Source of the DNA: Chryseosolibacter histidinae
Lineage (GTDB): Bacteria; Bacteroidota; Bacteroidia; Cytophagales; Cyclobacteriaceae
Assembly (NCBI RefSeq): GCF_018598225.1
Contig: NZ_JAHESF010000016.1
Span: 62,001-126,000 of the forward strand
Reading direction: 5' to 3'
DNA length: 64,000 nucleotides
The notes under the pieces were generated by a model that searched no databases, was not told the origin of the DNA, and worked only from the letters and a program-made list of their open reading frames with translations. Both the position numbers and the translations under genes were made by a program. Positions 29,618-38,845 of the stretch are shown here, in pieces (position 1 is the stretch's first letter; each line of letters begins with the position of its first letter).

Positions 29618-30022
29618 ATGGATCTGTATACGAGAATCGTGCGGGCAAAACTTTTCATCGACGATAACTATGCGTCGCCCATCGATCTCGACAGGCTTTC
29701 AGATGAGGCGTGCTTTTCGAAATATCATTTCCTGCGACTGTTCAAAAGAGCCTACAACAAAACACCTTACCAGTATCTGAGCGAGCGCCGCATCGACAAG
29801 GCAAAAGAAAAACTACGCTCGGAGCAGACCACGGTGAGCGAGGTTTGCGAAGAGGTGGGTTTCGAAAGCGCCACATCATTTTCGTCCAAGTTCAAGGAGT
29901 ATACAGGTGAAACGCCGGCGTTGTTCAGGCTCCGGGCGATGCAATCGCAGCAGCTGGCCAAAGAACAACCTGCCAAAGTGATCCCTTCGTGCTTCACCAC
30001 CATGTTTTCTTCCAAAGATTAG
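29618..30022 (+). CDS. AraC-family transcriptional regulator, DNA-binding domain only
   Basis: 134 residues from ATG 29618; nothing but a double helix-turn-helix and a short tail. First HTH: PIDLDRLSDEACFSKYHFLRLFKRAYNKTPYQYL. Second: TTVSEVCEEVGFESATSFSSKFKEYTGETPALFR, with the family's GF.s...F.. and P..FR motifs. There is no ligand domain, so it probably acts as a general or stress-type regulator. It is followed by a VOC gene 68 bp downstream, a common Bacteroidota pairing. Confidence 0.9.
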   Translation: MDLYTRIVRAKLFIDDNYASPIDLDRLSDEACFSKYHFLRLFKRAYNKTPYQYLSERRIDKAKEKLRSEQTTVSEVCEEVGFESATSFSSKFKEYTGETPALFRLRAMQSQQLAKEQPAKVIPSCFTTMFSSKD

Positions 30023-30090
30023 CAATTTTCAATAGTCCTGCTTTGCCGGCGTCCGCTTAGCTTCGTGTATCATTTACCAAATAACTTTTT

Positions 30091-30507
30091 ATGATCACGC
30101 GGCTATCGCATTACAGTATTTATGTGCTTGACCAGGATCAGGCCTATGATTTTTACGTGAACAAACTTGGGTTCGAAGTAGTAACGGATGCCACCATGGA
30201 CAACGGCTTTCGCTGGCTCACGGTGAAACCTAAACAACAACAGAATACGGAGATCGTGCTGATGCCCGTGCGGGCAGGCCAGATGTTCGATGAGCAGACC
30301 GCGGAACAGATGCGCGACCTCATCCGGAAAGGAAAGCTGGGCTCCGGCGTTTTTGAAACCAACGACTGCCGCGCCACCTATGCAGAGCTGAAAGCGAAAG
30401 GTGTGGAGTTTATGTCAGAGCCCAAGGAGCAGTTCTATGGTGTGGAAGCGCTCTTTAAGGATAACTCGGGGAATTGGTTTAGTCTCACGGAACATCCGAA
30501 GCAGTAG
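30091..30507 (+). CDS. VOC superfamily (glyoxalase/bleomycin-resistance-like) protein
   Basis: 138 residues with paired beta-alpha-beta-beta-beta modules: HYSIYVLDQDQAYDFYVNKLGFEVVTDATM, GFRWLTVKPKQQQNTEIVLMP, GSGVFETNDCRATYAELKAKGVEF and a final VEALFKDNSGNWFSLTEHP. Metal-binding positions fit His6 in the first strand and a Glu in the last. The substrate is unknown; related proteins are extradiol dioxygenase-like or resistance proteins. Possibly co-regulated with the AraC gene upstream. Confidence 0.88.
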   Translation: MITRLSHYSIYVLDQDQAYDFYVNKLGFEVVTDATMDNGFRWLTVKPKQQQNTEIVLMPVRAGQMFDEQTAEQMRDLIRKGKLGSGVFETNDCRATYAELKAKGVEFMSEPKEQFYGVEALFKDNSGNWFSLTEHPKQ

Positions 30508-30770
30508 TTGACAGTTGACAAATATACAATTGACAACAGTTGGAGTCAGGTAGCACTATGGGCTACCGATCCAGGGTCCACAGTCCACGGACCACTGTCC
30601 ACAGCAATGCAGTCAGAACTTCGACTATGCTGAGGTTTGCCGTGGACTGCTTTGCCCGCCGTAGCTTTAGCGCAGGTGTGTCGACCGTGGACCGTGGACT
30701 TTTCCCTGTAATCGACAGACCGGTTCTGGTCAATCACACCGTACGTTGTCAACTGCCCTTTGTCAACCGC
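30508..30770. repeat. nested inverted 7-bp repeat arrays (TTGACAN outside, GTCCACN inside)
   Basis: The outer left array starts directly after the VOC stop codon (30508-30542, unit TTGACAN). Its inverted partner is at 30745-30767 (unit TTGTCAA/ACTGCCC-like). The inner left array is 30575-30602 (unit GGTCCAC and variants) and its inverted partner about 30676-30706 (unit GACCGTG). This fills most of the 341-bp gap before the M28 peptidase gene; no ORF with coding character was seen there. Confidence 0.75.
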
Positions 30771-30848
30771 CTACTTTTTTAAATGAACGGTAACTCTTCT
30801 TTATCAGCTAAGGTTTAATTTTGGTGCCTAACCTTAAACTGATTTTTT

Positions 30849-32438
30849 ATGAAGAAATTCTTAAGGCTGTTGTTCACAGCTTTTTCTTTTCTGTTGCCGG
30901 CGGCGCTCATGGCCCAGCAACAAGAGAAGTTAGATACCGCCATGATCTCCCGCATCAAAAAAGAAGGATTTGACAATTCGCAGGTGATGAACATTCTGAG
31001 CATGCTCACCGATGTTCATGGGCCTCGCCTCACCAACTCGCCCGGCTACCGGAAGGCGGCTGATTACGCCAAGGCGACGCTGGAGTCATGGGGCGTACAG
31101 AATGTTCATTTCGATACCTGGAATGAAGAGTTCGGCACAGGCTGGGAGCTGAAGAAGTTCAGCCTTCAAACCCTGTCTCCTGTATACTTCCCGGTGATCG
31201 CCTATCCCAAGGCCTGGACACCCGGCATCAAAGGACCTGTTCAGGCCGAAGCCGTTTACCTCGACATCAAAAAAGAAGAGGACCTGGCCAAATACAAAGG
31301 CAAGCTGAAGGGCAAGATCGTATTGTTCAGCCTGCCCACACCGGTGAAGCCTGGTTTTGTTCCGGATGCTACCCGGCTTGTGGACTCGGTGCTGCTGCAG
31401 ATGGCAAACTCAGGCCCGACAGAAGCATTTACCGGCAGACGTTTTCAGGGTGCGCAGGAGCCGCAACGGCTTGCATACCTGAAGTGGGACCTCCTGCAGA
31501 AAGAAGGTGCTATTGCCGTACTGGAAGCAAGTCCAGCCTCGCGCCTCGAAGACGGTACCCTCACCGTTGCTGCGGCTACCGTTCCCTATCCTGCGGAGGT
31601 ACCCAACGAGAAGCGTGCACGCGCCTACAGCGCCAACGTTCCTAAAATATTGCCCCAGGTAGTGGTGGCTGCTGAACACTACAACCGCATGGTGCGACAG
31701 CTCCAGAACGGACAAGCCGTGAAGCTGGAGCTGACGCTGGAAACAGCATTTACGCCTGCAGCCCCGGGCTTTAACGTGATCGGAGAAATACCGGGAACAG
31801 ACCTGAAGGATGAAGTGGTGATGATCGGCGCGCACCTGGATTCATGGCACAGCGGCACAGGCACTACCGATAATGCTGCGGGCTCATGTGTGATGCTTGA
31901 AGCCATGCGTATTCTGAAGTCGCTGGGTGCAAGTCCGAGAAGGACTATCCGCATTGCCCTTTGGGGTGGCGAAGAGCAGGGATTGCTGGGATCGCGCAAT
32001 TATGTGAAGCGTACCTTCGGCTCGCGGCTGGATAAGAGCTACCCTTATGACTCATTAAGACTGACACCGGCTGCAGAAAAGTTCTCGGTGTATTTCAACA
32101 TGGACAACGGAACAGGAAAATACAGGGGTGTTTATATGCAGGGCAACGAAGCTGCGCGCACACCGCTGCGTTTATGGTTAAAACCTTTTGAGAAGCTTGG
32201 CGCCAGCACACTCACCTTGCGCAATACCTCAGGCACCGATCACCTTTCGTTCGATGCCCTGGGCTTGCCGGCATTCCAGTTCATCCAGGATCCTATCGAA
32301 TACGGCACCCGCACGCACCACACCAGCATGGACCTGTTTGACAAAGCCGTGGAACCTGACCTGAAGCACAACGCGGTAATGACAGCTGCCTTTGCGTGGC
32401 AGGCTGCAAACCGGGAGGAGAAATTCCCCAGAAAATAA
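30849..32438 (+). CDS. M28-type zinc aminopeptidase (secreted)
   Basis: 529 residues with a signal peptide ending LMAQ at about 22. An inserted PA-like domain covers about 130-270. In the catalytic M28 domain the first His ligand is in GAHLDSWHSG, the bridging Asp in GTTDNAAGSCVMLE, and the Glu pair in WGGEEQGLLGS. Later ligands are within YFNMDNGTGK and GTDHLSFDALGLPAFQFI. It is expected to remove N-terminal residues from peptides in the periplasm. An inverted heptad hairpin follows its stop. Confidence 0.92.
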   Translation: MKKFLRLLFTAFSFLLPAALMAQQQEKLDTAMISRIKKEGFDNSQVMNILSMLTDVHGPRLTNSPGYRKAADYAKATLESWGVQNVHFDTWNEEFGTGWELKKFSLQTLSPVYFPVIAYPKAWTPGIKGPVQAEAVYLDIKKEEDLAKYKGKLKGKIVLFSLPTPVKPGFVPDATRLVDSVLLQMANSGPTEAFTGRRFQGAQEPQRLAYLKWDLLQKEGAIAVLEASPASRLEDGTLTVAAATVPYPAEVPNEKRARAYSANVPKILPQVVVAAEHYNRMVRQLQNGQAVKLELTLETAFTPAAPGFNVIGEIPGTDLKDEVVMIGAHLDSWHSGTGTTDNAAGSCVMLEAMRILKSLGASPRRTIRIALWGGEEQGLLGSRNYVKRTFGSRLDKSYPYDSLRLTPAAEKFSVYFNMDNGTGKYRGVYMQGNEAARTPLRLWLKPFEKLGASTLTLRNTSGTDHLSFDALGLPAFQFIQDPIEYGTRTHHTSMDLFDKAVEPDLKHNAVMTAAFAWQAANREEKFPRK

Positions 32439-32456
32439 ATTTTTCAATAAGAAGAT

Positions 32457-32499
32457 ATGCAATGTGCCAATGGAGGTTTATTCATTGGCACATTTGCAT
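32457..32499. repeat. long hairpin with 7-bp phasing downstream of the M28 peptidase gene
   Basis: A 16-nt arm at 32457-32472 (ATGCAATGTGCCAATG) is complementary, with one bulged base, to 32483-32499. The arms break into heptads (AATGTGC, CATTGGC, ACATTTG). It lies 18 nt after the stop codon and has no T-tract, so it is not a standard terminator. Confidence 0.65.
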
Positions 32500-32563
32500 T
32501 GTCTAAATCTGTCAATCGTCCATAGAGGAAAAATCGCGGGAAAGTTTTAAATTACCCTTCTCT

Positions 32564-33643
32564 ATGATGCGCAAGCCCTTTAGATCGACCATTGCAGCGC
32601 TGCTTTCATGCCTCATCTGGTTTGGATGCAGCAAGGACGTAAGCCCCGAAACCCGGAGCTTCTACATGGGCTTTGAATTCTCTTCGCATCCGCCTTCTGA
32701 CATCGCCGGCCCTGTGTATGCGCGCCTGGAGGCAGAATCGGATATCATCAGCCACCGTTTTGATAATGGTGTGCCGTGGATCGAGGCGCTGAATGGAGCG
32801 CCATTCCCGGAAGCTGTTACGAACGACTGGACTCTCCGCCGGAACAGAACCAACGCCAGCCAGAAAATCTACTTGTCTGCCACGCCGCTGAATTCCGCCC
32901 GCAATGCACTGGCGGCATTACCGGCAGCGTGGAGCACTTATACTTATGACCACGCCGATGTAAAAGCTGCTTACCTCAACTACTGCAGCCGCCTGATCGG
33001 TTTCTTTCACCCACATTATTTTAACATGGCCATCGAAGCCAACCTGGTGTATGTCAATGACCCGCAAAAGTGGAGCGATTATCTCCGGTTGCATGCTTAC
33101 GTTTATCAGCAGCTCAAGGCGATGTATCCGGAGGTTGTCATTTTTACTTCCGTTGAAGGTGGTCATCTGCTGGAAGGTTTTGTAACAGGGAATGATCATG
33201 TCCAGCAACGGCTGGCAGTGATGGAGCTCATGGAGTATTCGGATCTTTACGCAGTGTCTTTTTATCCCTACCGCAATGTGTATCCGGGCAACCTCTATCC
33301 CGATGGCACGCTTGACAGGTTGTTCTCTATCAGCCACAAGCCACTGGCCGTTGCAGAGACAGGTTACACCGCGAAGCCATTTGTGGCACATACGGGTGCC
33401 GGTGTTCTGGCATCGTATCCCGATCCGTTCAGACAGCAGAAATACACACGCGATCTGCTGAAAGCCTGTCAGCAATACCGGGCTGTTTTTGTGATCAACG
33501 AAGCGCCTCGTGTGAATGACATGATCCAGTACAGCTTCAACCCGCCGTCAAACCATCCGGGCTTGAACGATAAGAAAGGAAACACACGTCCGGCGTTAAT
33601 GACCTGGCGCGAATTCCTCTCGAAGAAGCACCAGGCTCAATAA
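32564..33643 (+). CDS. TIM-barrel glycosidase-like lipoprotein
   Basis: 359 residues with lipobox IWFGC-SK (Cys22). The rest looks like a clan GH-A-type barrel: HYFNMAIEANLVYVND holds a candidate acid/base Glu, and LAVAETGYTAKPF a candidate nucleophile Glu. VINEAPRVNDM lies near the end. The exact GH family cannot be assigned, and activity is inferred only. A second ATG at 32567 is equally possible. Next to the secreted M28 peptidase, it fits a macromolecule-degradation context. Confidence 0.65.
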   Translation: MMRKPFRSTIAALLSCLIWFGCSKDVSPETRSFYMGFEFSSHPPSDIAGPVYARLEAESDIISHRFDNGVPWIEALNGAPFPEAVTNDWTLRRNRTNASQKIYLSATPLNSARNALAALPAAWSTYTYDHADVKAAYLNYCSRLIGFFHPHYFNMAIEANLVYVNDPQKWSDYLRLHAYVYQQLKAMYPEVVIFTSVEGGHLLEGFVTGNDHVQQRLAVMELMEYSDLYAVSFYPYRNVYPGNLYPDGTLDRLFSISHKPLAVAETGYTAKPFVAHTGAGVLASYPDPFRQQKYTRDLLKACQQYRAVFVINEAPRVNDMIQYSFNPPSNHPGLNDKKGNTRPALMTWREFLSKKHQAQ

Positions 33644-33707
33644 CCGGCATGGCATCCTCCATCCCGGTTTAATACCACTCCATTACATGGAGCATTGCCC
33701 GCACGAT

Positions 33708-33735
33708 AATCCCAATGCCCAATCTTAATTCTCAA
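33708..33735. repeat. degenerate 7-bp repeat array between convergent genes
   Basis: Four heptads (AATCCCA, ATGCCCA, then two diverged units) end one base from the stop codon of the minus-strand PVC-type gene (33737). This is the weakest member of the family. Confidence 0.45.
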
Positions 33736-33736
33736 C

Positions 33737-36700
33737 TTATCGCGCGGCCAGATTTCCTTTTCTCAATCCCTGCAGAAACTCCACAAGGTCTACAAGGTCT
33801 TGTTCGCTCATAGAAGCCTGAAGGTTTGAAGGCATCAGCGAGCTTTCCATCTTTGTTCTCGAGACAACATCAGCCTTTTTTACCGTTTGCTGTGTGTTCA
33901 TGTACTGGAGCTCGATCTTATCCTCGGTTTCTGACACAATGCGCCCGAAGGCGGACGAACCGTCTTTCAGGCGCAAGCGATAAGCTTCATAGCCAAAGCT
34001 GATGCCCTGGTCGGGATAGAGGATGGACGTGTAAAGCGCTTCTTTCGAGAGCTTGTCTCCGATCTCAGAAAGGTCAGGGCCGAAGTTCACGCCCGCTTTA
34101 TTTACCTGGTGACAGGTGCTGCACAGGTTTTTGAAAACCGTTTTTCCTTTTGAGGCATCGCCTGTTTTGTCGACGAGCACAGCGATGGAGGGCAGCGAAG
34201 CACCTTCTTTGCTTCCCGGCAACCTGAGATATTTCGCACCGTCTTCGCGGATGTTGGAGCGCCATGCCGTCTGAAAAACACCTACCGCTGCCCTGTGCAG
34301 GTCTTTCGGGATCTTGTTGTCACGGGCCAGCGCCAGCAGGTAGTCTTCTGCTTCCCATGGTCCGCTGAAGGTGCGCACAGCGAGGCTTCGGATCTCGATG
34401 TCTTTTGTACTATCCATCATGATGCCTCTCATCACCGCCATGGTTTTTTCATTCCACATGTGCGGCCACAGCGCCCTGATGAGCGATTGTGAGGCGTCTT
34501 TGTTCCCGCCATTGAGAACTTTCTGAAAAAGATCGATGCGGTTCCAGCCCAGCAATGTTTTGGCAGCTTCTTTCCCCGACGCGCTGTCAGGGTTGTGAAT
34601 GCAGATGTCGAGCAGATCGTTGGCCTTGTTCTGCAGCCTGAACGATGAGACGAGCTCCACAAATTCAAGCTTGCCTTTGTTTTCGTCAAGCACTTTATTG
34701 AGGGTTGCCAGCAGCGCGGGTGTTATGTTGAGCCTGGTCGCGTCCATATGCTTGAGGGCATACAACACGCGTGAATCTTTGAATTCAGTGGCAAGCTTTG
34801 TAAGCACCTGTTGCTTGGATGGGTCGGTATGAAAATCGAAGGCCCTGAAGTAGCGCAGCATCTCCAGCTCATCCGATGCACGGATCATCTCCGCCAGCAA
34901 CGGAATGGCGTCTCTGCTGCGGCTTCTCCACACGATATCTTTTCCTGCGGCATTGTTCCAGTCTTTTCCTGCGCTCTTTTTCCAGGCGTTGAAGTACAGG
35001 TCCCAGTTGCCGTGCGCACCGATGCCCAACGCTTCGAGGTACCAGCGGTCTTTGCCGTCGTATTGTCGTGCCAGCGATGCCCAGTATTGTGCCGCCGCCG
35101 TGGTGTTGTAGCCGCGCAACGCCAGGGCTGCATCACGTCTCACCTGCGCCGACGGGTCGTTGATAAGTTTGCCAACCGCCTGCAGCACATCCTTTTTCAT
35201 TTGCCGGGTGGCGCGTAAACCGGCGATGCGTATGTTCGGGTCTTTATCGGCCAGTGCCTCTTGTAGATATTGATCGCCTTTATTGTCAAGCCGGGCCAGC
35301 AGCCACAATGCCTGGGCGCGATGCCTGGGATTTTCAGCGTGCCATAACTCCAGCAGCGCTGCTTCTGCCTCGCCCCGAAAGTTCTTCAGCGCCATCCATG
35401 CCTGGTAGCGGATGTCGGTATTGGGATTGAGGAGTGCTTTAACAGCGCCCGGAGGAGTTGTGAGATCGACTTCCGGAATTTTATAACCGGTTCCGGGAGA
35501 GGCAACGCGGTAGATGCGTCCACGGTCGAGGTCGCCTACCTGGTGGCCTCCCACGCCCGGATCGTACCAGTCGGCAATGAACAGCGATCCGTCAGGGCCT
35601 GCAGTTACATCCACCGGGCGGAACCACTGGTCTTTCTGCCCTTCGAGAAGATTTACGACGGTTGCCTTGTATCCCGCTCCGTCATTCTCAACGGTGTAGG
35701 TTCGCACTACATTATGACCGGGCTCGGCGTGAATGAGCTGGCCACGGAAAGCTTCCGGCAGCATGGTGCCCTCATACAACGTGATGCCTGAGGGTGATCC
35801 CGCGCCGGTTTGAAGCACGTTCGGCACCACGCCTGGATCGTTGAGGTGCCAGTGCCTGAACGGGATCTCCTTTTCCATATTGGTGCGGCGGACGCTCCAG
35901 CCCGCGCCGGTTATTTCATCGGTATAGCCATAGTTGCCCTGCTCCATCACATAGTTGATGCGTGTGCCCTTGTTGCCATCGTCATCGTTATCCGATTGCC
36001 ACACCGTGCCGTAGGGATCGGCGACGAGCTCGAAGTTGTTCCTGAAATTATGACCAAGCACCTCAACGTTCGATCCGTCTGGTTCGCACCGCAACGCCAT
36101 GCCTTCGCGAAAAGGTTTGCCCTTGTTAACGACCTTTCTGCCGTGGATGTCGGTCACCGTATCGCCTGTGGCCGTCAGCAGCAGCTTCGCTTCATTGCCC
36201 ATGTTGAAGTACAGCCTTCCGTCATGACCAAAAGTGAAAGTGTGCATGCCGTGATCATGCTGCTCGCCCTTGATGCCGGTAAATAAAATTTCCTTTTTAT
36301 CGGGAGCATCGTCTCCATCCTCGTCGGTGAATACAAAAGCGTTGGGACTGCACGACACAAAGACCCTGTTTCCCAGCACGCATATGCCGAGCGCCGCATT
36401 CACATCGGTGCCCTGGTAGAAGATCTTGCTTTTGTCTGCCTTGCCGTCGCCATCGGTGTCTTCCAGTATCATGATCCGGTCGCCACCGGCCTTCACGGGA
36501 TTTTTCGGGTTGAGCGCGTTGCGGTAGTTGTATGCCTCGCACACCCAGACGCGACCTTTCGAATCGACGGAGATGTTGGTGGGATTACTGAACATGGGTT
36601 CGGAAGCAAACAGTGTGGCTTCCAATCCGTCATACACCTTGAGGTCTGCCAGCGAGCTTTCGGTTGAATGATCTTCCTTCTTTGATGAGCAGGCGCTGGC

Positions 36701-36742
36701 CAGGAGCGCGGTGAGCAGTAAAATTGCCGGTGTGTTGTGCAT
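33737..36742 (-). CDS. PVC-type c-haem lipoprotein with beta-propeller, HEAT repeats and cytochrome c domain
   Basis: 1001 residues from the ATG at 36740-36742 with lipobox LLASAC-SS (Cys18). An N-terminal six-bladed propeller of the 'putative membrane-bound dehydrogenase' type (VWVCEAYNYRN, the DGDGKADKSKIFYQGTDVN block, FEFVADPYGTVWQSDNDDDG-like motifs) covers about 30-450. HEAT-like repeats follow (about 450-820). A C-terminal monohaem cytochrome c has CSTCH and a likely Met ligand in SLMPSNL. Such proteins act in periplasmic sugar or alcohol oxidation, but substrate and partner are unknown. It is converted to the minus strand opposite the barrel lipoprotein. Confidence 0.9.
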   Translation of the reverse strand: MHNTPAILLLTALLASACSSKKEDHSTESSLADLKVYDGLEATLFASEPMFSNPTNISVDSKGRVWVCEAYNYRNALNPKNPVKAGGDRIMILEDTDGDGKADKSKIFYQGTDVNAALGICVLGNRVFVSCSPNAFVFTDEDGDDAPDKKEILFTGIKGEQHDHGMHTFTFGHDGRLYFNMGNEAKLLLTATGDTVTDIHGRKVVNKGKPFREGMALRCEPDGSNVEVLGHNFRNNFELVADPYGTVWQSDNDDDGNKGTRINYVMEQGNYGYTDEITGAGWSVRRTNMEKEIPFRHWHLNDPGVVPNVLQTGAGSPSGITLYEGTMLPEAFRGQLIHAEPGHNVVRTYTVENDGAGYKATVVNLLEGQKDQWFRPVDVTAGPDGSLFIADWYDPGVGGHQVGDLDRGRIYRVASPGTGYKIPEVDLTTPPGAVKALLNPNTDIRYQAWMALKNFRGEAEAALLELWHAENPRHRAQALWLLARLDNKGDQYLQEALADKDPNIRIAGLRATRQMKKDVLQAVGKLINDPSAQVRRDAALALRGYNTTAAAQYWASLARQYDGKDRWYLEALGIGAHGNWDLYFNAWKKSAGKDWNNAAGKDIVWRSRSRDAIPLLAEMIRASDELEMLRYFRAFDFHTDPSKQQVLTKLATEFKDSRVLYALKHMDATRLNITPALLATLNKVLDENKGKLEFVELVSSFRLQNKANDLLDICIHNPDSASGKEAAKTLLGWNRIDLFQKVLNGGNKDASQSLIRALWPHMWNEKTMAVMRGIMMDSTKDIEIRSLAVRTFSGPWEAEDYLLALARDNKIPKDLHRAAVGVFQTAWRSNIREDGAKYLRLPGSKEGASLPSIAVLVDKTGDASKGKTVFKNLCSTCHQVNKAGVNFGPDLSEIGDKLSKEALYTSILYPDQGISFGYEAYRLRLKDGSSAFGRIVSETEDKIELQYMNTQQTVKKADVVSRTKMESSLMPSNLQASMSEQDLVDLVEFLQGLRKGNLAAR

Positions 36743-36878
36743 ATAGGTGGAGGCGGTTGTTAGACATGAAAGATACACATCAGCACAGATATTGTCAATT
36801 TAACTATATGTTCTGAAAAAACATACAAACCAATCTCACGCAAACGCGTCACTGGCTAATTGGTCCAGATCTGCGGAG

Positions 36879-37226
36879 TCAGTCTTTTTTGTCTTTGGAC
36901 AGATCGTCAAAAAGGCTGTTGAAGATCGACAGGATGAGACTGAACAATAATGCCCACCAGAATCCGCCCACGTAGAAGCCCGAGACCAGGTAATCGACCA
37001 GCAAAATGATCAGGGCGTTGATCACCAGCAGGAACAAACCCAGCGTCACGATGGTGATGGGTATGGTTAGAACGATGAGGATGGGTTTTACGATCACATT
37101 GGCGATGGCGAGCACCAGCGCCACAATGAGGGCTGTTCCATATCCATCTACGTCAACCCCGGGCAGCAGGTAAGCGGTGAGCACAACAGCTAACCCGTTG
37201 AGCAGAAAGCGGATAATCCAATTCAT
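36879..37226 (-). CDS. phage holin family 4 superfamily IV membrane protein
   Basis: 115 residues with four hydrophobic helices (about 3-20, 29-48, 52-78, 88-106), the DUF360 pattern GYGTALIVALVLAIANVIVKPILIVLTIPI and a charged tail (DDLSKDKKD). These proteins are common in bacterial chromosomes and are not phage genes in practice. Function is unknown. Confidence 0.85.
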   Translation of the reverse strand: MNWIIRFLLNGLAVVLTAYLLPGVDVDGYGTALIVALVLAIANVIVKPILIVLTIPITIVTLGLFLLVINALIILLVDYLVSGFYVGGFWWALLFSLILSIFNSLFDDLSKDKKD

Positions 37227-37294
37227 AATGGATGCAAAAATTTTGTATGAATATCTGCTTTTAAGTCAACAAGTCAAATTCTAAATTGCCAGTC

Positions 37295-38668
37295 ATGTAC
37301 GCGATTGTTGACATAGAAACGACGGGAGGATACGCCGCGAATCATCGCATAACAGAGATCGCCATTTATCTTCACGATGGTGTTCAGATCACAGACACGT
37401 TTCATACGTTGGTCAATCCGGGCAGAAGCATCCCTTATTACATCACGGGCCTCACCGGCATCACCTCTGAAATGGTGTTATCGGCGCCTACATTCGATCA
37501 GATCGCGCCCCAGGTCTTCGAGAAGCTCGACGGGAAAGTGTTCGTAGCGCACAATGCACACTTCGATTACTCGTTCCTGAAAAAAGAATTCGAGCAGGCC
37601 GGTATCAACTGGCAGGCCAGGAAACTTTGCACCGTACGACTCAGCAGAAAAATTATTCCGGGCCTGCGATCCTACAGCCTCGGAAGCCTGGCGGAGAGTC
37701 TGGGCATCGAGATCACCAACCGTCACCGCGCCAAGGGAGATGCCGGTGCCACGGTAAAGATCTTCGATCAGCTTTTGCAGCGCGACCGCGACAGCCACAT
37801 ACTCAAAGCCCTGAAACGCAATTCGGGCGAGACCATTCTTCCTCCGAATCTACCGAAAGAGCAGTTCGATAAGCTTCCGGCAAAATGTGGTGTGTACTAC
37901 TTCCACGACGCCAGGGGAAACGTTATCTACGTCGGCAAGGCCATCAACATCAAGAAACGTATTGCAGGACATTTCACCGGCGATGCGCGTGAGTGGAGCC
38001 GCTCCAAGATCAGGAACGAGATCCATCACGTCACGTATGAGCTTACAGGCAACGAGCTGATCGCGCTCATTCTCGAATCGCAGGAGATCCGCAAGCTGTG
38101 GCCCAAGTATAACCATGCCCAGAAATATCGTGTGGAGGAGTGGGGCATCTATAACTACGAAGACCGGAATGGCTACCAGCGTTTTTCCGTGAACCTGGTT
38201 ACAAGAGGCTCACGTCCGCTGATGCGTTTCTCTGCCAAGGGCGATGCATGGAATTTTCTCTGGGAGAAGGTGCGTGAGTTCAAGCTGTGCCCCAAGCTGA
38301 GTGGCCTGCAGGTGTCGAAGGGCCTCTGCTTCAACTACCAGACCGGCGAATGCCAGGGTGCGTGCATGTGCATTGAGTCAGTAAAAAAATACAACAAACG
38401 CATCGAGCGGGCCATCAGCTCATTGTCATCGCAGGGCAGCTCTGTGGCCATCATCGGCAAGGGCAGGAACGTGGATGAGCAATCGCTGGTGCTCGTGGAG
38501 AAAGGAAGTTACCTGGGCTTTGGATTTTTCGATAGCAACGTCTCCATCTCCGACCTCGAATCTGCCAGAAACTTTGTACGCAAAAGTGTAGAGACGCCAA
38601 CCGTACAGAATCTTATCAACTCATACATCAGCAATCCGAGAGGAGCAGAGGTGATCAATTTTGGCTGA
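37295..38668 (+). CDS. DnaQ-type exonuclease fused to a GIY-YIG (UvrC-like) nuclease domain
   Basis: 457 residues from the ATG at 37295 (a TTG three codons upstream is less likely). The N-terminal DEDDh exonuclease (D6 and E8 in YAIVDIETTGG, AHNAHFDYSFL, HRAKGDA) covers about 1-170. The GIY-YIG domain is at about 195-290 (KCGVYYFHDARGNVIYVGKAINIKKRI). The C-terminal region has four Cys near CFNYQTGECQGACMCI. It is a known architecture, probably a DNA repair or processing nuclease. A GTCCAC heptad array starts 3 nt after its stop. Confidence 0.9.
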   Translation: MYAIVDIETTGGYAANHRITEIAIYLHDGVQITDTFHTLVNPGRSIPYYITGLTGITSEMVLSAPTFDQIAPQVFEKLDGKVFVAHNAHFDYSFLKKEFEQAGINWQARKLCTVRLSRKIIPGLRSYSLGSLAESLGIEITNRHRAKGDAGATVKIFDQLLQRDRDSHILKALKRNSGETILPPNLPKEQFDKLPAKCGVYYFHDARGNVIYVGKAINIKKRIAGHFTGDAREWSRSKIRNEIHHVTYELTGNELIALILESQEIRKLWPKYNHAQKYRVEEWGIYNYEDRNGYQRFSVNLVTRGSRPLMRFSAKGDAWNFLWEKVREFKLCPKLSGLQVSKGLCFNYQTGECQGACMCIESVKKYNKRIERAISSLSSQGSSVAIIGKGRNVDEQSLVLVEKGSYLGFGFFDSNVSISDLESARNFVRKSVETPTVQNLINSYISNPRGAEVINFG

Positions 38669-38671
38669 AAG

Positions 38672-38843
38672 AGTCGACAGTCCACGGTCCACAGTCCACA
38701 GCAGTTTGATGTAACTACATATTATCGTACTTCGTTTCCGATAGCTTGTACTTTCAGAGAAATAAGTGGGACGCAATAAACAGCAACGAAACTGAGATTG
38801 CAATACTACCCGTCCGTGGTCTGTGGACCGTCGACTGTGGACT
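38672..38843. repeat. inverted 7-bp repeat arrays in the gap between convergent genes
   Basis: Left array 38672-38699: four heptads of class RGTCSAC, 3 nt after the exonuclease stop. Right array 38816-38843: four heptads of the complementary class GTSGWCY, ending 2 nt from the metallophosphatase stop. The arms match in register in most positions. The 116-nt centre has no recognisable content. Confidence 0.85.
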
Positions 38844-38845
38844 CC

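Noticed and set aside
36879-37226. phage remnant at the holin-like gene
   Set aside because: The holin-like family (DUF360 type) is widespread in bacterial chromosomes, and no other phage gene is near.
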